Assembly: GCF_000227135.1 (NCBI RefSeq)
Contig: NC_018258.1
Span: 1,172,732 to 1,236,731 of the forward strand
Direction: 5' to 3'
Length of the DNA: 64,000 nt
Origin: Leishmania donovani
Lineage: Eukaryota > Euglenozoa > Kinetoplastea > Trypanosomatida > Trypanosomatidae
Positions 1 through 10,015 of the stretch are shown here, one piece after another. The notes under the pieces were generated by a model. It did not search any database, was not told the origin of the DNA, and saw only the letters and a program-made list of their open reading frames with translations. Position numbers and translations under genes: made by a program. Every line of letters starts with the position of its first letter. Within the stretch, counting starts at the first letter, position 1.

Positions 1-500
1 CCCCTCTGGCGGGGGGCGGGGCCGGCCCCCGACACACACGCGCCACAGCCATGCGCCGACTCCGTTATCTCAGCGAACGGTCCCTGCCTCGAACTCAGCT
101 CACCCGCCTCCTAGCAGCCGCTCCCACTGTGCCGGCCGCCACCCCCTGGTGCATCCCCCTCCTCGGGGTGACACGCCGGCTCCGCACACCAGCACGCAGC
201 GCGAGGGCGGGGCGTGGGGTACAGTCGAGTTCCCCTGACACTTCGCGCATCATATAAGTGAGAGAAACGCGTGCACGGTCGCCGGCCCCGCCGACGCCAC
301 GTCAGCCAGGACCTGAACGCCAACATCAGCAGCGATACATCGCCCTGGCCGCCCCAGCCCGTTGGTGCTTGACCTTGTCACCACCAGAGGTGGTTCAGCA
401 TTGGCAGGGTTAAGGGGTGGGGTGAGGGGCTGATTGACTGCCTGGCACAGAGTTTGGGAGGTGCTGCATTCTGGATGCCACGCACTCAGGCGGTCCTCCT
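1..500 (+). repeat. SIDER-type degenerate retroposon, copy 1 (left edge cut)
   Basis: Positions 50-420 match the elements near 21.5 kb and 33.8 kb almost base for base, especially 235-425. The right end carries the same motif (ATGCCACGCACTCAGG near 477) seen at the right ends of the other copies. The left end lies at or beyond the window edge. Length, several nearly identical copies and intergenic position fit Leishmania SIDERs. The family name comes from general knowledge, not a search. Here it lies antisense to the minus-strand genes. Confidence 0.7.
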
Positions 501-2500
501 CGTCATCAGGGGCACAAGCAGAGAGAGAGAGATGAAGACAAGAAGATGCGCTGAGTAGCTGACACATCACCCTTTCCCTTGTTTCACAGCCTGACGCGAG
601 TGCCAGAGCTCGAGAATCGTTGTTGGCGGTGTCACAGCGGCAATCGGCAAAGAGGGGGGAGAGCGGACGAGGCGCCAGAGAAAGCAGACACATGTGCAGA
701 GAGACATCCCCCTATACAGGAGGGATAGACAAGCGCGAAAAATGGTGCGAAAAGGGTGAGGGAACGATCATTCGACCACTCGGGGATAGCGGTGCGCACA
801 CCCACACTTTCGCCATCACTGCCACGCATCAACGAAGATAGGGGGGGGGGGAAGGAAACGCGAAAGAGCGTCACTAGCAGGCCATTTGTACACCAGGGCA
901 CGTAGCGCACGTGACTGCGCGCCCTCGCGCATACGCACACACATGTATCGATGTATATGTGTCTGTGTGCCTGCAGGCAGTGGACAGACACACGCAACGG
1001 CACAGAGGCAATGCGTGCGACGGAGCTCGGAGGAAGAGAGATCGACGATGCGCAGAACGCCACCTGCTGGCGCCTTCTCAGCGAATAGCGCGCTGCGGAC
1101 GTGAACGGGAGGGGGCGGATGAAAAGCGTGCTCGTTCTTCTCTGGCCTGCATTCAGATGCTGAGATGATGCCCGCGCTGGCAGGAGAGAGACACGACAGG
1201 AGCACACGACGCGCTTTGAGTTCAGCACGCAGCGAAAAATAGTGGGAGCATGCGAAGTGCACCCGTGCTCGCACGCACCGGCTCATGTCCCACACTTGCG
1301 CATCACAGAGATGCCATCTACGGAGAGGAAAAGGGGCAGGCAAAACGCGAAGAAGACGTCGTACTCAGGCCTCGTTTGAGGGCACGGCGAGGGGGTGGGG
1401 GAAGGGGCCAAAAAGACGAGAGAGAGAGAGAAAAAGGAACCGCAGAGGCACATCCGCGCTTCATCTTCCGCGCCGTCCATTGCGCTCATCAGGGGCGTCG
1501 TTTTTTTTTTCTTGCTTTGTACCTTCTTCATGACTATGCACTACGATGTAGCACAGATGCGCCTGCGCGAAATCCGAATCGATGTGCTTCCATCAAGGCG
1601 TGGGGCGGTGCATCAGCTGCAGAGGGGTGCAGAAACGCGTGCCGCCGTTCAGGGGGAGAAGTTTCAGAATGAGCAGACGACGAAGAGTGTCGGCTCGGGG
1701 CGATTCACAGGAGAAAGGAAGACGACAACAACGAGCAGGGAGTCTTCTTTGTTTCTGGTTTCTCCGTCTGTGTGTGTGTGTGTATGCGTCGCCGTCGCGT
1801 CGCACAGACACGCAAAGGAATAACAGAATGAATGGTGGCGCGCAACAAGGAGTGCTGACCAGCGGCACCATTGGAAATACGCGCACGCACTTGTATACGA
1901 AAGCGCAGAAAAGGAGGGGGTGGGGTGGGTGGGACACCTTTTCCTTCACAACTTCGAACCAAGAGAAAGGGGGAGGGCCGAAGAACGACAGTTGCAGCAC
2001 AACCACTGAACGTTGCGTGATAAAGCGAGACGAAGGAAAATACGCAGCAACGGAGTCTCGGGGTCAAAACGATGCCCACACGTGAAGGACAGCACGTGGG
2101 CTGCGTTGAACGGCCGCTGCAGTCGTTGGTGGTGGCCGCCCATGTAAAGGCATTCTCGCAACCTCGACACAATATGTAGCGAAGAGATAGCCCCTTCCCC
2201 TCCCTGTGATGCGGAGCTCAGAAGCGAAGGAAGCAAAAAAAAAAAAACGTGTGGAAAAGCCACTGGGAGAAGAAGGGGGGAGGGCTGCAATGAATAGATT
2301 GCATGCATCCTGCACGCGACAGAAAGAAGGTGGAGAGAACGGCAGTCCGCATTCGGGGCTGCGCAATGGGAGCTGCAGAAGCACAGAAACGATGATGCCG
2401 AAGACAATAACCACCGCAAAAGAAGCGTGGACGCGGAGAGCGACAAGGTACACCCCTCCGTGCAACACACAGATCACACGAACGGCAAGCGCTGGTCATG
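501..2500. other. Intergenic, no supported gene
   Basis: Purine-rich on the plus strand, with homopolymer runs (G10 near 841, T10 near 1500, A12 near 2236) and a short GT repeat near 1768. Reading frames on both strands are low-complexity and lack convincing starts. It is consistent with untranslated sequence of a minus-strand polycistron. Confidence 0.5.
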
Positions 2501-2504
2501 AGGG

Positions 2505-2900
2505 TCAAGCCTGCAAAGCGGCCTGCCCGGTGTGCTGAACGAGAGCAGAGGAAAAGAGGAAGGAGTTCCGCGTTGAGCTGCAAGTCCAGCTCCGTGACGC
2601 GTACTCTGCCTCGCCGTAGGTGGCATGAGTCGGTCAGCAGCGAACGTGCTGATTGGTGTGGGCGCTGGAGCCGAGGATGGCGCGCAGGAGCGTTTTCTCG
2701 GCAAGGGTGAAGAAGCGCACCTCGCGCGGATCCTTCTCGTAGTCCAACGCAATTCAGTTAAACACCGCGCGCCCTCTACTGCGCAGCGCCTCCTGAAAGA
2801 CATGCGTTGACCTCTCCTAGCAAGACACAAAACGATTCTTTCGGCACACTGGACACTTGGCGACAGAAACCATCCAGGATCCTGCTCGCGCCCTCGGGAA
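2505..2900 (-). pseudogene. Decayed reading frame, product unknown
   Basis: One minus-strand frame reads as normal-looking protein across several in-frame stops, at 2817-2819, 2754-2756 and 2634-2636, ending at 2505-2507. Segments include a CxxC pair (AKCPVCRKNRF, about 2830-2862) and a well-balanced stretch between the last two breaks (DYEKDPREVRFFTLAEK followed by TLLRAILG). Codons there are GC3-rich like the real genes. No family was recognised. It could be a gene eroded by point mutation or a chance open stretch; the composition argues for the former, weakly. Confidence 0.35.
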
Positions 2901-5365
2901 CGCGTGTGTGTGCGGACATATATTGGTTCAAGGGTGCATTGGCACTAAGCCGTCTTGCGTTTTTCGCTAGCATCCCTTCGTCTCGGGTGATCATTGCTCG
3001 CCAGAAAGGGCTAAGCATGCATGCACTCAACAGGTAGAGGGAAGTGCTTCGGGTATGCCAGAGCCGCCCGGTTCCGTGGCGACCGTCATCGCACGAATAC
3101 AACCATCTACGATTGTAGCGTTTTTCGTGCTAGCCGAAGTCAGGGTTCTGAATAGAGGATGCCACGTGGGTGAGTTCGGGTGGGGCGTGTGTGGAGCCGA
3201 AGCATCGCAATGACCGTCAGTGGGGCAACTACATCGACAGCCAAGAGCCGACAGAGAAACTGTGGCGTTGCGCGTATTGGCATTGTTACGGAGAAGGGCA
3301 CTGAGGGAGGCCAAAAGTCACATGTCGGGGTGTGCATATCAGTTCAAGCGAAAAAAGTGCTGAAGACGAGCAGGTAGAAGCGCACATGTGTATGCGTACG
3401 CGCGGCAGTCCGTTTGCGTACATCGGCGCACGTGATCGTGTCTTGTCCCTGAAAGAACACGCACCGATGTGAGCGGTCACAGTAGCATGTCTATCAGGTT
3501 TTCCCGAACGGGAGCGAGCCACGATAGCTGCACACCAGAGCAGCGTTGAGCCAGTCAGTAGGGAAGAAGGCAAGATCGAAAAGAAATGGACAGCTGTGAT
3601 ATAGTGCAACACATATGCTCGCCACGGGGAGTCACAACGCGCTTCGGGTCTCCGAGTATGCTGCAGAGGGTAGGTGCCGATGGAGAGAGAAGCTGTAGTT
3701 CACTGCCCAAGCTCTCCGCTGCCTTGTAGCAGGGGTGTGCCTAAGTGGTGCCTGAGAATGCTTGACCACATCGACAGGTTTCGGGTCTCCCTTGGCACGG
3801 GAAGGAATTCATAAGCTCATCTGTAGCCATTCATCGGAGAAGTGAGAGAAACCAAGAAAAGAAGAGGATCCGCGGGTTTCAAGGCCGAAGGATACCTCAA
3901 AAATGCACAACACATGCAATCACACAGCCCACGGAGATATTACGGAAGTCCGTATCTGAAGGTTATCCTGCAGCTGTGCGTGCGTGTGTTGTGTGTGTGT
4001 GTGTGTGTTGTGATCGCATGTCGATATAACCCGCGCGAAGGAATGAAAGGAAATTGGTGAGGAAGAGAGAGTCGAAGAAAAGCGTTTTCTTATTTTTTTT
4101 TTTGGAGGGGGGAGGGGGAGGGGTAATCAGCTTGCCTTTCTGAAAGAAAGAAGTCAACTAAATATACGCGCATACACAACAACCACAGCTCACATACCTC
4201 CGTCGCACGCCAGCGAAATACTGGCCGTCCACGACGAACCGCCCTGCCATTGAGTAGGGACCATGCGTCTAGCGGGATTTTCTTGTCCTGCTCCACATTC
4301 GCGGTGCGCCACCGGCACCAGGCGAACTCGCGGTCGGCTGCATGCCTTGATCCAAAGCGGGTCTCGTGCAGGGCCCTACTAGCCTGAGTCGATCCAAATG
4401 GAAGAAAAAGGCAAAAGGCGGTTGGGTGGAGGCCACGCGAAAAAAAAGGGGGAAAATGCGCGACTTTGCGGGCACGCCGCCCACCTCCGAGCACATGAGC
4501 GGGGAGAAGGGACAGTAAACACGACGGACCACTCGAGCACAAAGGCATGAGAAAAAGCACGCCGAGAGGGAGAGCGCCTACGTGGCTGAGAGAAGGAAAA
4601 TAGGAGGCAAAGTGGGAACACAGGCAACAGCATCCGTGACACGAGGGAGAGAGAGACACATACATACACACAGACGCGGCCCAACACATGCGCGCAGACG
4701 CATACAGAAGCCCATGTGAACAACCAACCAATCAGCCTGGTAAGCGATGCTGCCACGTCGTCCGAGAATAGTAATGAGACGCAAGGGCAGGAGGAGGGGT
4801 GGAGGAGTGGGGAGGGGAATCAGAGCAGAGAAAAACAAAAAGTTGCGCAGGCACAGCCGCCACGGCCATGTCGGACAGAAAAGATGCCAATCGACATCAT
4901 GGGGGCCGATGCCGTGCTTATGCCATCTTTGAATTGGCTGCGAATGAAGACTCTCTGAAGGTGCTGTGGCGTCCTGTACCACAGTTGAACGGAAGATAAA
5001 GTACATCCCGCACGTCAGGGGAGGGGGGTTCATGAGAGGCGGAGACCGATATCAACCTGAGCACGCAACCGTAAACAACTGCGGTATCAGCATTGACACC
5101 CTGAGGAGGCATCGCTGATTCGGGCTAGTCAAACGGAAGAATGATATACGAGGGCGAAGGAGAGAGAGCGGGGTAGCAACAGCGAAGCGAAGGCGATTCA
5201 CCGCCCTCACAAGGGCCCAGGTGCACACGCCCTACGAAACCATGAGAGAGGGAGACGTCGATGGGGCTGTTGAGAGACCCGCAATAACGCAAACGAAGAC
5301 CGAAAAAAAAAAAGGAGGAGCGCCACCAGAAGCCCACGAGAAGGCTGTGCCCAATCACTCGGCCC
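2901..5365. other. Intergenic, no supported gene
   Basis: Presumed 3' flank of the 240-aa membrane protein gene. It has a GT microsatellite near 3985-4010 and a T-run then G-rich tract near 4090-4122. Short reading frames in 3.0-3.6 kb have some protein-like composition, but none has a convincing start or length. Confidence 0.5.
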
Positions 5366-6088
5366 TTAAAAGGGGTTGTTGTAGTACTGGGCCGTACCAT
5401 ACACAGCGCTCGAGGATTTATGCCGATAAAATTCCAACTTGCGCGCTGGCTTAGCCTCCTTCAGGCTCGGCATCTGATGATTTGATGCGGCGGCGACAGT
5501 GGTTCCGAAGTCATTTCCGGCACGTTCCTGCTGCTGGTCACACTCCACGATCACGTACCCACCGCGCTCCAGATCTTCGGGAAACGCGGGTACCTCCGTG
5601 TGTTGCGGATTTGCGGGAGCAAGAGGAGACGCGGTCGATACTGGGTGCTGTCTATAAGATGATATCATCGTGCCCTCTCCTGGGACGCTTCCCCACTGGC
5701 TACCGCTGCTATTTGACGGGGGTGGAACACCAGCAGGCGTTCCAGAAATCGAGTTGGCAACATCCACCCGCACGAATTCGCCTTCGTAATCGCGCAGAAT
5801 GTTGAAATCTTTGATGAATGCGTTTCCGAGTGCTGGACCGCCATTGCTAGGATCTGTCTCTAGCGGGATCGCCTCTGGAAGATGAGCGCGACTCCCTTGA
5901 TGGCGGGCACGCGATGCCTCCGCGGAGGTCCGCAGCTCAGATTCTCGTCCGTCTTCCGCAGCGGCACTTCGTTGGCGCCGAGCCGTGAGGCACAGAAAGG
6001 CGCCAAGCCCGCCTAAAACAGCGACGACAATGCATAACGTGACAGCCAGGGCAAACGTGTTGCTGTAACTCATCGCTGCGGCCGACAT
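5366..6088 (-). CDS. Single-pass membrane protein, unknown function
   Basis: A 240-aa protein not recognised as a member of a known family. Residues 11-34 form one strong hydrophobic segment (ALAVTLCIVVAVLGG core), followed directly by TARRQR, so the long tail should face the cytosol. The tail is rich in Ser, Pro and Gly but has ordered-looking blocks (FIKDFNILRDYEGEFVRVDV, 91-110). It contains YVIV at 178-181, a YxxPhi-type adaptor motif, and ends exactly in NPF, the core of EH-domain ligands. The start is the first ATG in frame; the codon 12 nt upstream is TTG, and a second ATG follows at residue 6. A pyrimidine-rich stretch lies upstream on the sense strand. A role in endosomal or flagellar-pocket trafficking is inference from the motifs only. 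Confidence 0.75.
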   Translation of the reverse strand: MSAAAMSYSNTFALAVTLCIVVAVLGGLGAFLCLTARRQRSAAAEDGRESELRTSAEASRARHQGSRAHLPEAIPLETDPSNGGPALGNAFIKDFNILRDYEGEFVRVDVANSISGTPAGVPPPSNSSGSQWGSVPGEGTMISSYRQHPVSTASPLAPANPQHTEVPAFPEDLERGGYVIVECDQQQERAGNDFGTTVAAASNHQMPSLKEAKPARKLEFYRHKSSSAVYGTAQYYNNPF

Positions 6089-8388
6089 ACGCGACGCCAA
6101 CGCTCGATGGCAGAGCCGCCGTCACGGCGCGGGGGAACAAAACAGCGAGGTCGCTCGTAATTGAGGGGATCAGGCACGGGAGACGAACGCGCGCCACACG
6201 GTAGGCTTGTCTGTGTCTGTATACTGCACCAGGTGCACGCGCACAGATGAGACACGGAGTGCGCTCGAGGAAAGAGCGACAGCTCAACACGTGCACGTAG
6301 CCGAGATGTAGCAATGCGTCTGTGGCTACCGAGGGCAGAGGAGGGCAGACGAGAGGAGAGGAGAGGGGGGACGCGTCTGCACGTGTATCTGTGCGCGCAT
6401 CGTCGGTGCTTCGATTCGAGGAGTTTATAAGGGTATAGCGCATGCGTCAAGATGGCGTTCACCTCTGAAAATGCGGTGAATCGAACGAAGCAGACCACCA
6501 TATAGGAGGAGCGCTTCAAGGAAAAAGAAATGTGTGGTGGTGCAGAGTGGAGAGCGGGTGGGGGCCCCGAGGTGGCAACCGGCAGTTGTGCAGAGGGAGG
6601 CGCGTCATGAAATAGTCCAAAAGACGCCGCACCACAGCCGTGGAAGACTCTGGCGTTGAAAGCGTGCGAGGTGCGGTGGACCTCGTCCGCTTTCTCACAG
6701 GCGGTAGGGGCTGCTCTTCTGCAGCTGTGAATGGCACTCGTCACTGCGCAGACGCCACGGCGGAGTCGTATAACCGCGAATGCACGCGCGCGCAACCACA
6801 CACACCGGCACTGCATCAAAAACACTGCCCAGAGAGGGCCGTGCCACACAGGGGGCGTACCGGCCACGACGAGGAGGAGACAGACGAAGGCCCTTTCATT
6901 CCGAGGCGAAACGTCGAAAAACAAGAAAAAAAAGAGCGAGGCCGCAGATATCACGTCACCGCGTGCCTCCTTACGACATCTTTCGCTCTTCACCCTCCCC
7001 TCACCACCCACCCAACCGATGCACCCAGCTCCACACCTCACCCCGCTTCTCCATCTCTCCAGCGTCCGCTCTCTCCACGTGTCTTTCCGCTGTCTTGTGC
7101 GCGCGACCTCCCGCTCCCTCGGCGCCGACGGAGCGAGGCAAGAGACCAAGAAACGACAGAAAACGACGAAAAGAGCTCGCCGCACTACCGGATGTTAGCC
7201 ACCGGCGCCGCAGATGCTCGACAGTACTGACACGTTCGATGAAGCGAAATCAAAAGACGCAGAGGGGAGAGAACGTGGCGGTGGTCAAGCTGTCTCCCTC
7301 GCACCACTTCTTGGGAGGACCGCTTCGCTCCGGCACGTGGTCCGCTGCGGATCGTGGGCACGCCCGACGGAGCGCTCCGCGACACGCTGGAAGTCGTTTT
7401 GTTTCACTTGATGCGCGCACTTTCTACGCCTCCCCCCTCCTCCCCCCTGCTGCGCAGCATGCGGGCGCATCTCTGACGGCGCACACCCTTGCACGCAAAG
7501 CATGAGGCCCGCTGAATAGCCTCCTCCCCCTCCGTTCCTGCACCGTTGAGCAACGAGGCGAAGACGCGGTGTGGGGGAGGGGAGGGGAGGGGGCAGAGGC
7601 TCAGAAGGCGCGGAGGGAGAGAGAGAGAGGAGCAGCTGGGGACGCCAGAGCGCGGAACAGCGCAGGGGCTTGAGAGACGGGGCGACGTGCACACACAGCC
7701 GAGGCTCATCGCGAACACGAGCAGCCGCCCATCGACGGAGCAGCCCATGTCGTAAACATCCTTCGGTGCTCTCGTCACTTCCCATCCGTTTTGGTGAGCT
7801 ACATCGCGAGTACAAGGGAGGTTGCGGGCCGCATTCCAGCTGCAGAGGGTAACCCCACGTTTCATCGTGTACCGACCGAAGGAGTTGCGATGTCAAACGG
7901 TGGAAGGTGGCCGATAGGCAAGTGAGCGGCTTGGAGCCTCCCCGGTACACTAGTCGCTTGATTAGCACTGGAAGCCTCCCGAACAGCGCGGCGGACTCTG
8001 CGAATTATTCGAGGAGGTCTTGAGGACGAATGCAAGACGCGTGAGAATAAAACTACCAGCCGTGCCAAAAGACATTACCCCACTACGGCACAAACAGAGA
8101 GCATCTGTGCCACCTGCGCAGTGCATCTGTGCGCGGGGGGGGGGAGGGGGAGGTTGTTGGAAGTCGGCATGAGCAAGCGAATGAGGCGTCTCGTCAGTGG
8201 CGACACGCGCTCCCCAACAGAGGGGTGGTGGTGGTGATGCTTCACGTGCAGGACGATGCCACTGGCTTTCTTCAAAGACAAGCAAAGTCGCTCCCAGACT
8301 GCAGCAGTGGCTTCATCGTGTTTTTGCCTGCAGAGGAGCTTGCGTGCAACGGCGCCGACCGTCCTTTCAGCCCTTGTGAGCGAATTCC
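6089..8388. other. Intergenic, no supported gene
   Basis: A long spacer between the membrane protein gene and symplekin. Extended open frames such as that at 6070-7185 on the minus strand are Ser/Arg/Phe-rich translations of pyrimidine tracts and lack conserved-looking segments. C-rich runs on the plus strand at 6990-7110 interrupt the usual purine bias. Confidence 0.5.
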
Positions 8389-8469
8389 CTACTGCAGCTT
8401 TTCGGCATGGTCGTTGGACATCCCCTTCGCCTCGGCCCATTCCTGCAGCTCATCCACCTTTGGGCCCAT
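8389..8469 (-). CDS. Possible 26-aa micro-ORF
   Basis: A short ATG-initiated frame encoding MGPKVDELQEWAEAKG followed by about ten more charged residues: amphipathic, helix-like and unlike the surrounding low-complexity sequence. Immediately upstream in a different frame is a signal-peptide-like stretch (MLFVVVAALSFFPSS), so the two may be halves of one small secreted protein broken by a frameshift. The length is too short to judge from sequence alone. Confidence 0.15.
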   Translation of the reverse strand: MGPKVDELQEWAEAKGMSNDHAEKLQ

Positions 8470-9256
8470 GAAGAGACTCGCTGCTCGGGAAGAAACTAAG
8501 CGCCGCCACTACGACGAACAGCATCCAGTTTAGGAAGGGCAGAAAAACTCGTTCCTGGACTCCATGGCGAAGGCAGCGAATGGTGCGGGTCAATGAAACA
8601 CCGAAAGTTAAATCGGAAAGAGTGCGGAGGGCGTGTTTACTTATCGATCTAGTTGGGTGCGAGGGAAACTGTGAGCTGAGCGAAGCTCCGTTGGATTTTG
8701 GCGCAGCCGTCTATCGCCGCAACGATTGTGGAGTATGAGAGATGGAGGAGAAGGTGAGCGCAAATGCACGGTGGCCCACCCAAGAGGACAACTCAGTGCA
8801 GAGAGCATCCCTGTCGTCTGCCACTCTCTGGCGTAAACATACCATGATTCTGTGCACACCACCGCGAGAGGGTCTCCAAAGAGACCGTCGTCGAGCTTCC
8901 CGGATGCTTCGCTTCTTTGGCTGCCACATCAGCGCACCTCTCAAGAGAAGGAGGTTACGCACAGCAATCGTTGAACAGCCAACCAATGGTGGCTGGGGGA
9001 ACACCCCCGTTGAACTCAAAGTCCACGATTGAATTACAAACGTTGTTCCAGCACCCTGCGTCAAGCATCGCAACATGAGAGAACGCAGCAGTCACGCACG
9101 TAGATGGCAAACTCGCCACATCTCATCCGCAAGAAACGGTTTCTCGCAACACAGCGAGCACCAGATCTGCAACGTCTCTTCGCGCAAGATGAACACTGTG
9201 TGTTTGTGGGGCGGGGGGTATCATCCGTATTGCCACCGACGACAGTCAAACGGTCG
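8470..9256. other. Intergenic, no supported gene
   Basis: Sequence is more balanced in composition than the surrounding spacers. No reading frame has both a plausible start and protein-like composition. Confidence 0.4.
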
Positions 9257-9409
9257 CTACTTGCGTGCGGCACTGCCTCTCGCGGCGCGCATCTCGTGCA
9301 CGCGGGGCATGATGTACTGGTGTGCGCTGAAGGCCAGCAGCACACTCACAATGCCAAACAGAAGAGGCCAGCTGTTCAGACACGGCAAGAACTCATTCTC
9401 GATGGCCAT
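9257..9409 (-). CDS. Candidate 50-aa single-pass membrane microprotein
   Basis: The frame encodes MAIENEFLPCLNSWPLLFGI and continues with a hydrophobic helix to about residue 31, then a basic tail (MRAARGSAARK). A short acidic N-terminus, one membrane helix and a positively charged C-terminus are typical of small subunits of mitochondrial or ER membrane complexes, but no family was recognised. On the sense strand a CT-rich tract (about 9433-9460) with an AG follows 20-30 nt upstream of the ATG, as needed for a spliced-leader acceptor. The flanking frame extends upstream without an ATG, so this start is the natural one. It lies about 600 nt downstream of the symplekin stop codon. Confidence 0.5.
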   Translation of the reverse strand: MAIENEFLPCLNSWPLLFGIVSVLLAFSAHQYIMPRVHEMRAARGSAARK

Positions 9410-10015
9410 TGGTGCTGTTGTCTCGGTCTTTGTGAGAGAAGGTGGAGCGGGGTGTGGTGGCGCGTGGCAACGGATAACATGCTGCGGGGGGTTGGTACGC
9501 ATACGATGCATCAGACACATTGCGGGGAAGTAGAGTGGAGGACATAGGGACGTGGCGAAGAGCTGAGGTGACAGCCTTGCGTCCGACTTCGGAGTCGAAG
9601 CCCGGGGGCGTCTGTTTTTTCGTTGTTTCTGTTGCAGCCGTACACCCACTACATGCGGGTCCGTACCAGAGGAGCTGCGCCACTCTCGCGGAAAAGAGAG
9701 TGGCCGCTGCCCACATCACACTCATCAAAGCCCTTTGCTTGTGCCGCTTGACAGGCCTCCTGCAAACCAAGACCGCGTCTCATTATGGCCAAGGTGTGCA
9801 CCCTGCTACGCCGACCAGCGCAGCGCAGGCTGAGTAGCACAACTTCGGTGCATGTGTTCAACACAGGCACACGCTCCCTTACATTAGTCAATCAATCACC
9901 CTCGCCTGCACGACGTCCTTTCCTCCGTCGGCCGCCATCCCCAACGCTCATCGATAGCCCGAGGGTCGCTCCATGCAGATCACTACACACTTCCCGGGTG
10001 CAGAGCCCGGCGCCA
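9410..10015. other. Intergenic between symplekin and the 50-aa ORF
   Basis: Should hold the symplekin 3' UTR and the 5' UTR of the small membrane protein. Overlapping frames (for example 9393-9770 minus) have no clear protein character. Nothing else seen. Confidence 0.5.

Noticed and set aside
51..257. Arg/Pro-rich frames repeated near 21540 and 33804
   Set aside because: They are frames inside the SIDER repeats, not genes.
6070..7185. 371-aa open frame upstream of the 240-aa membrane protein
   Set aside because: Composition is translated pyrimidine tract with Arg/Ser/Phe runs, no domain is seen, and it overlaps the start of the better gene.
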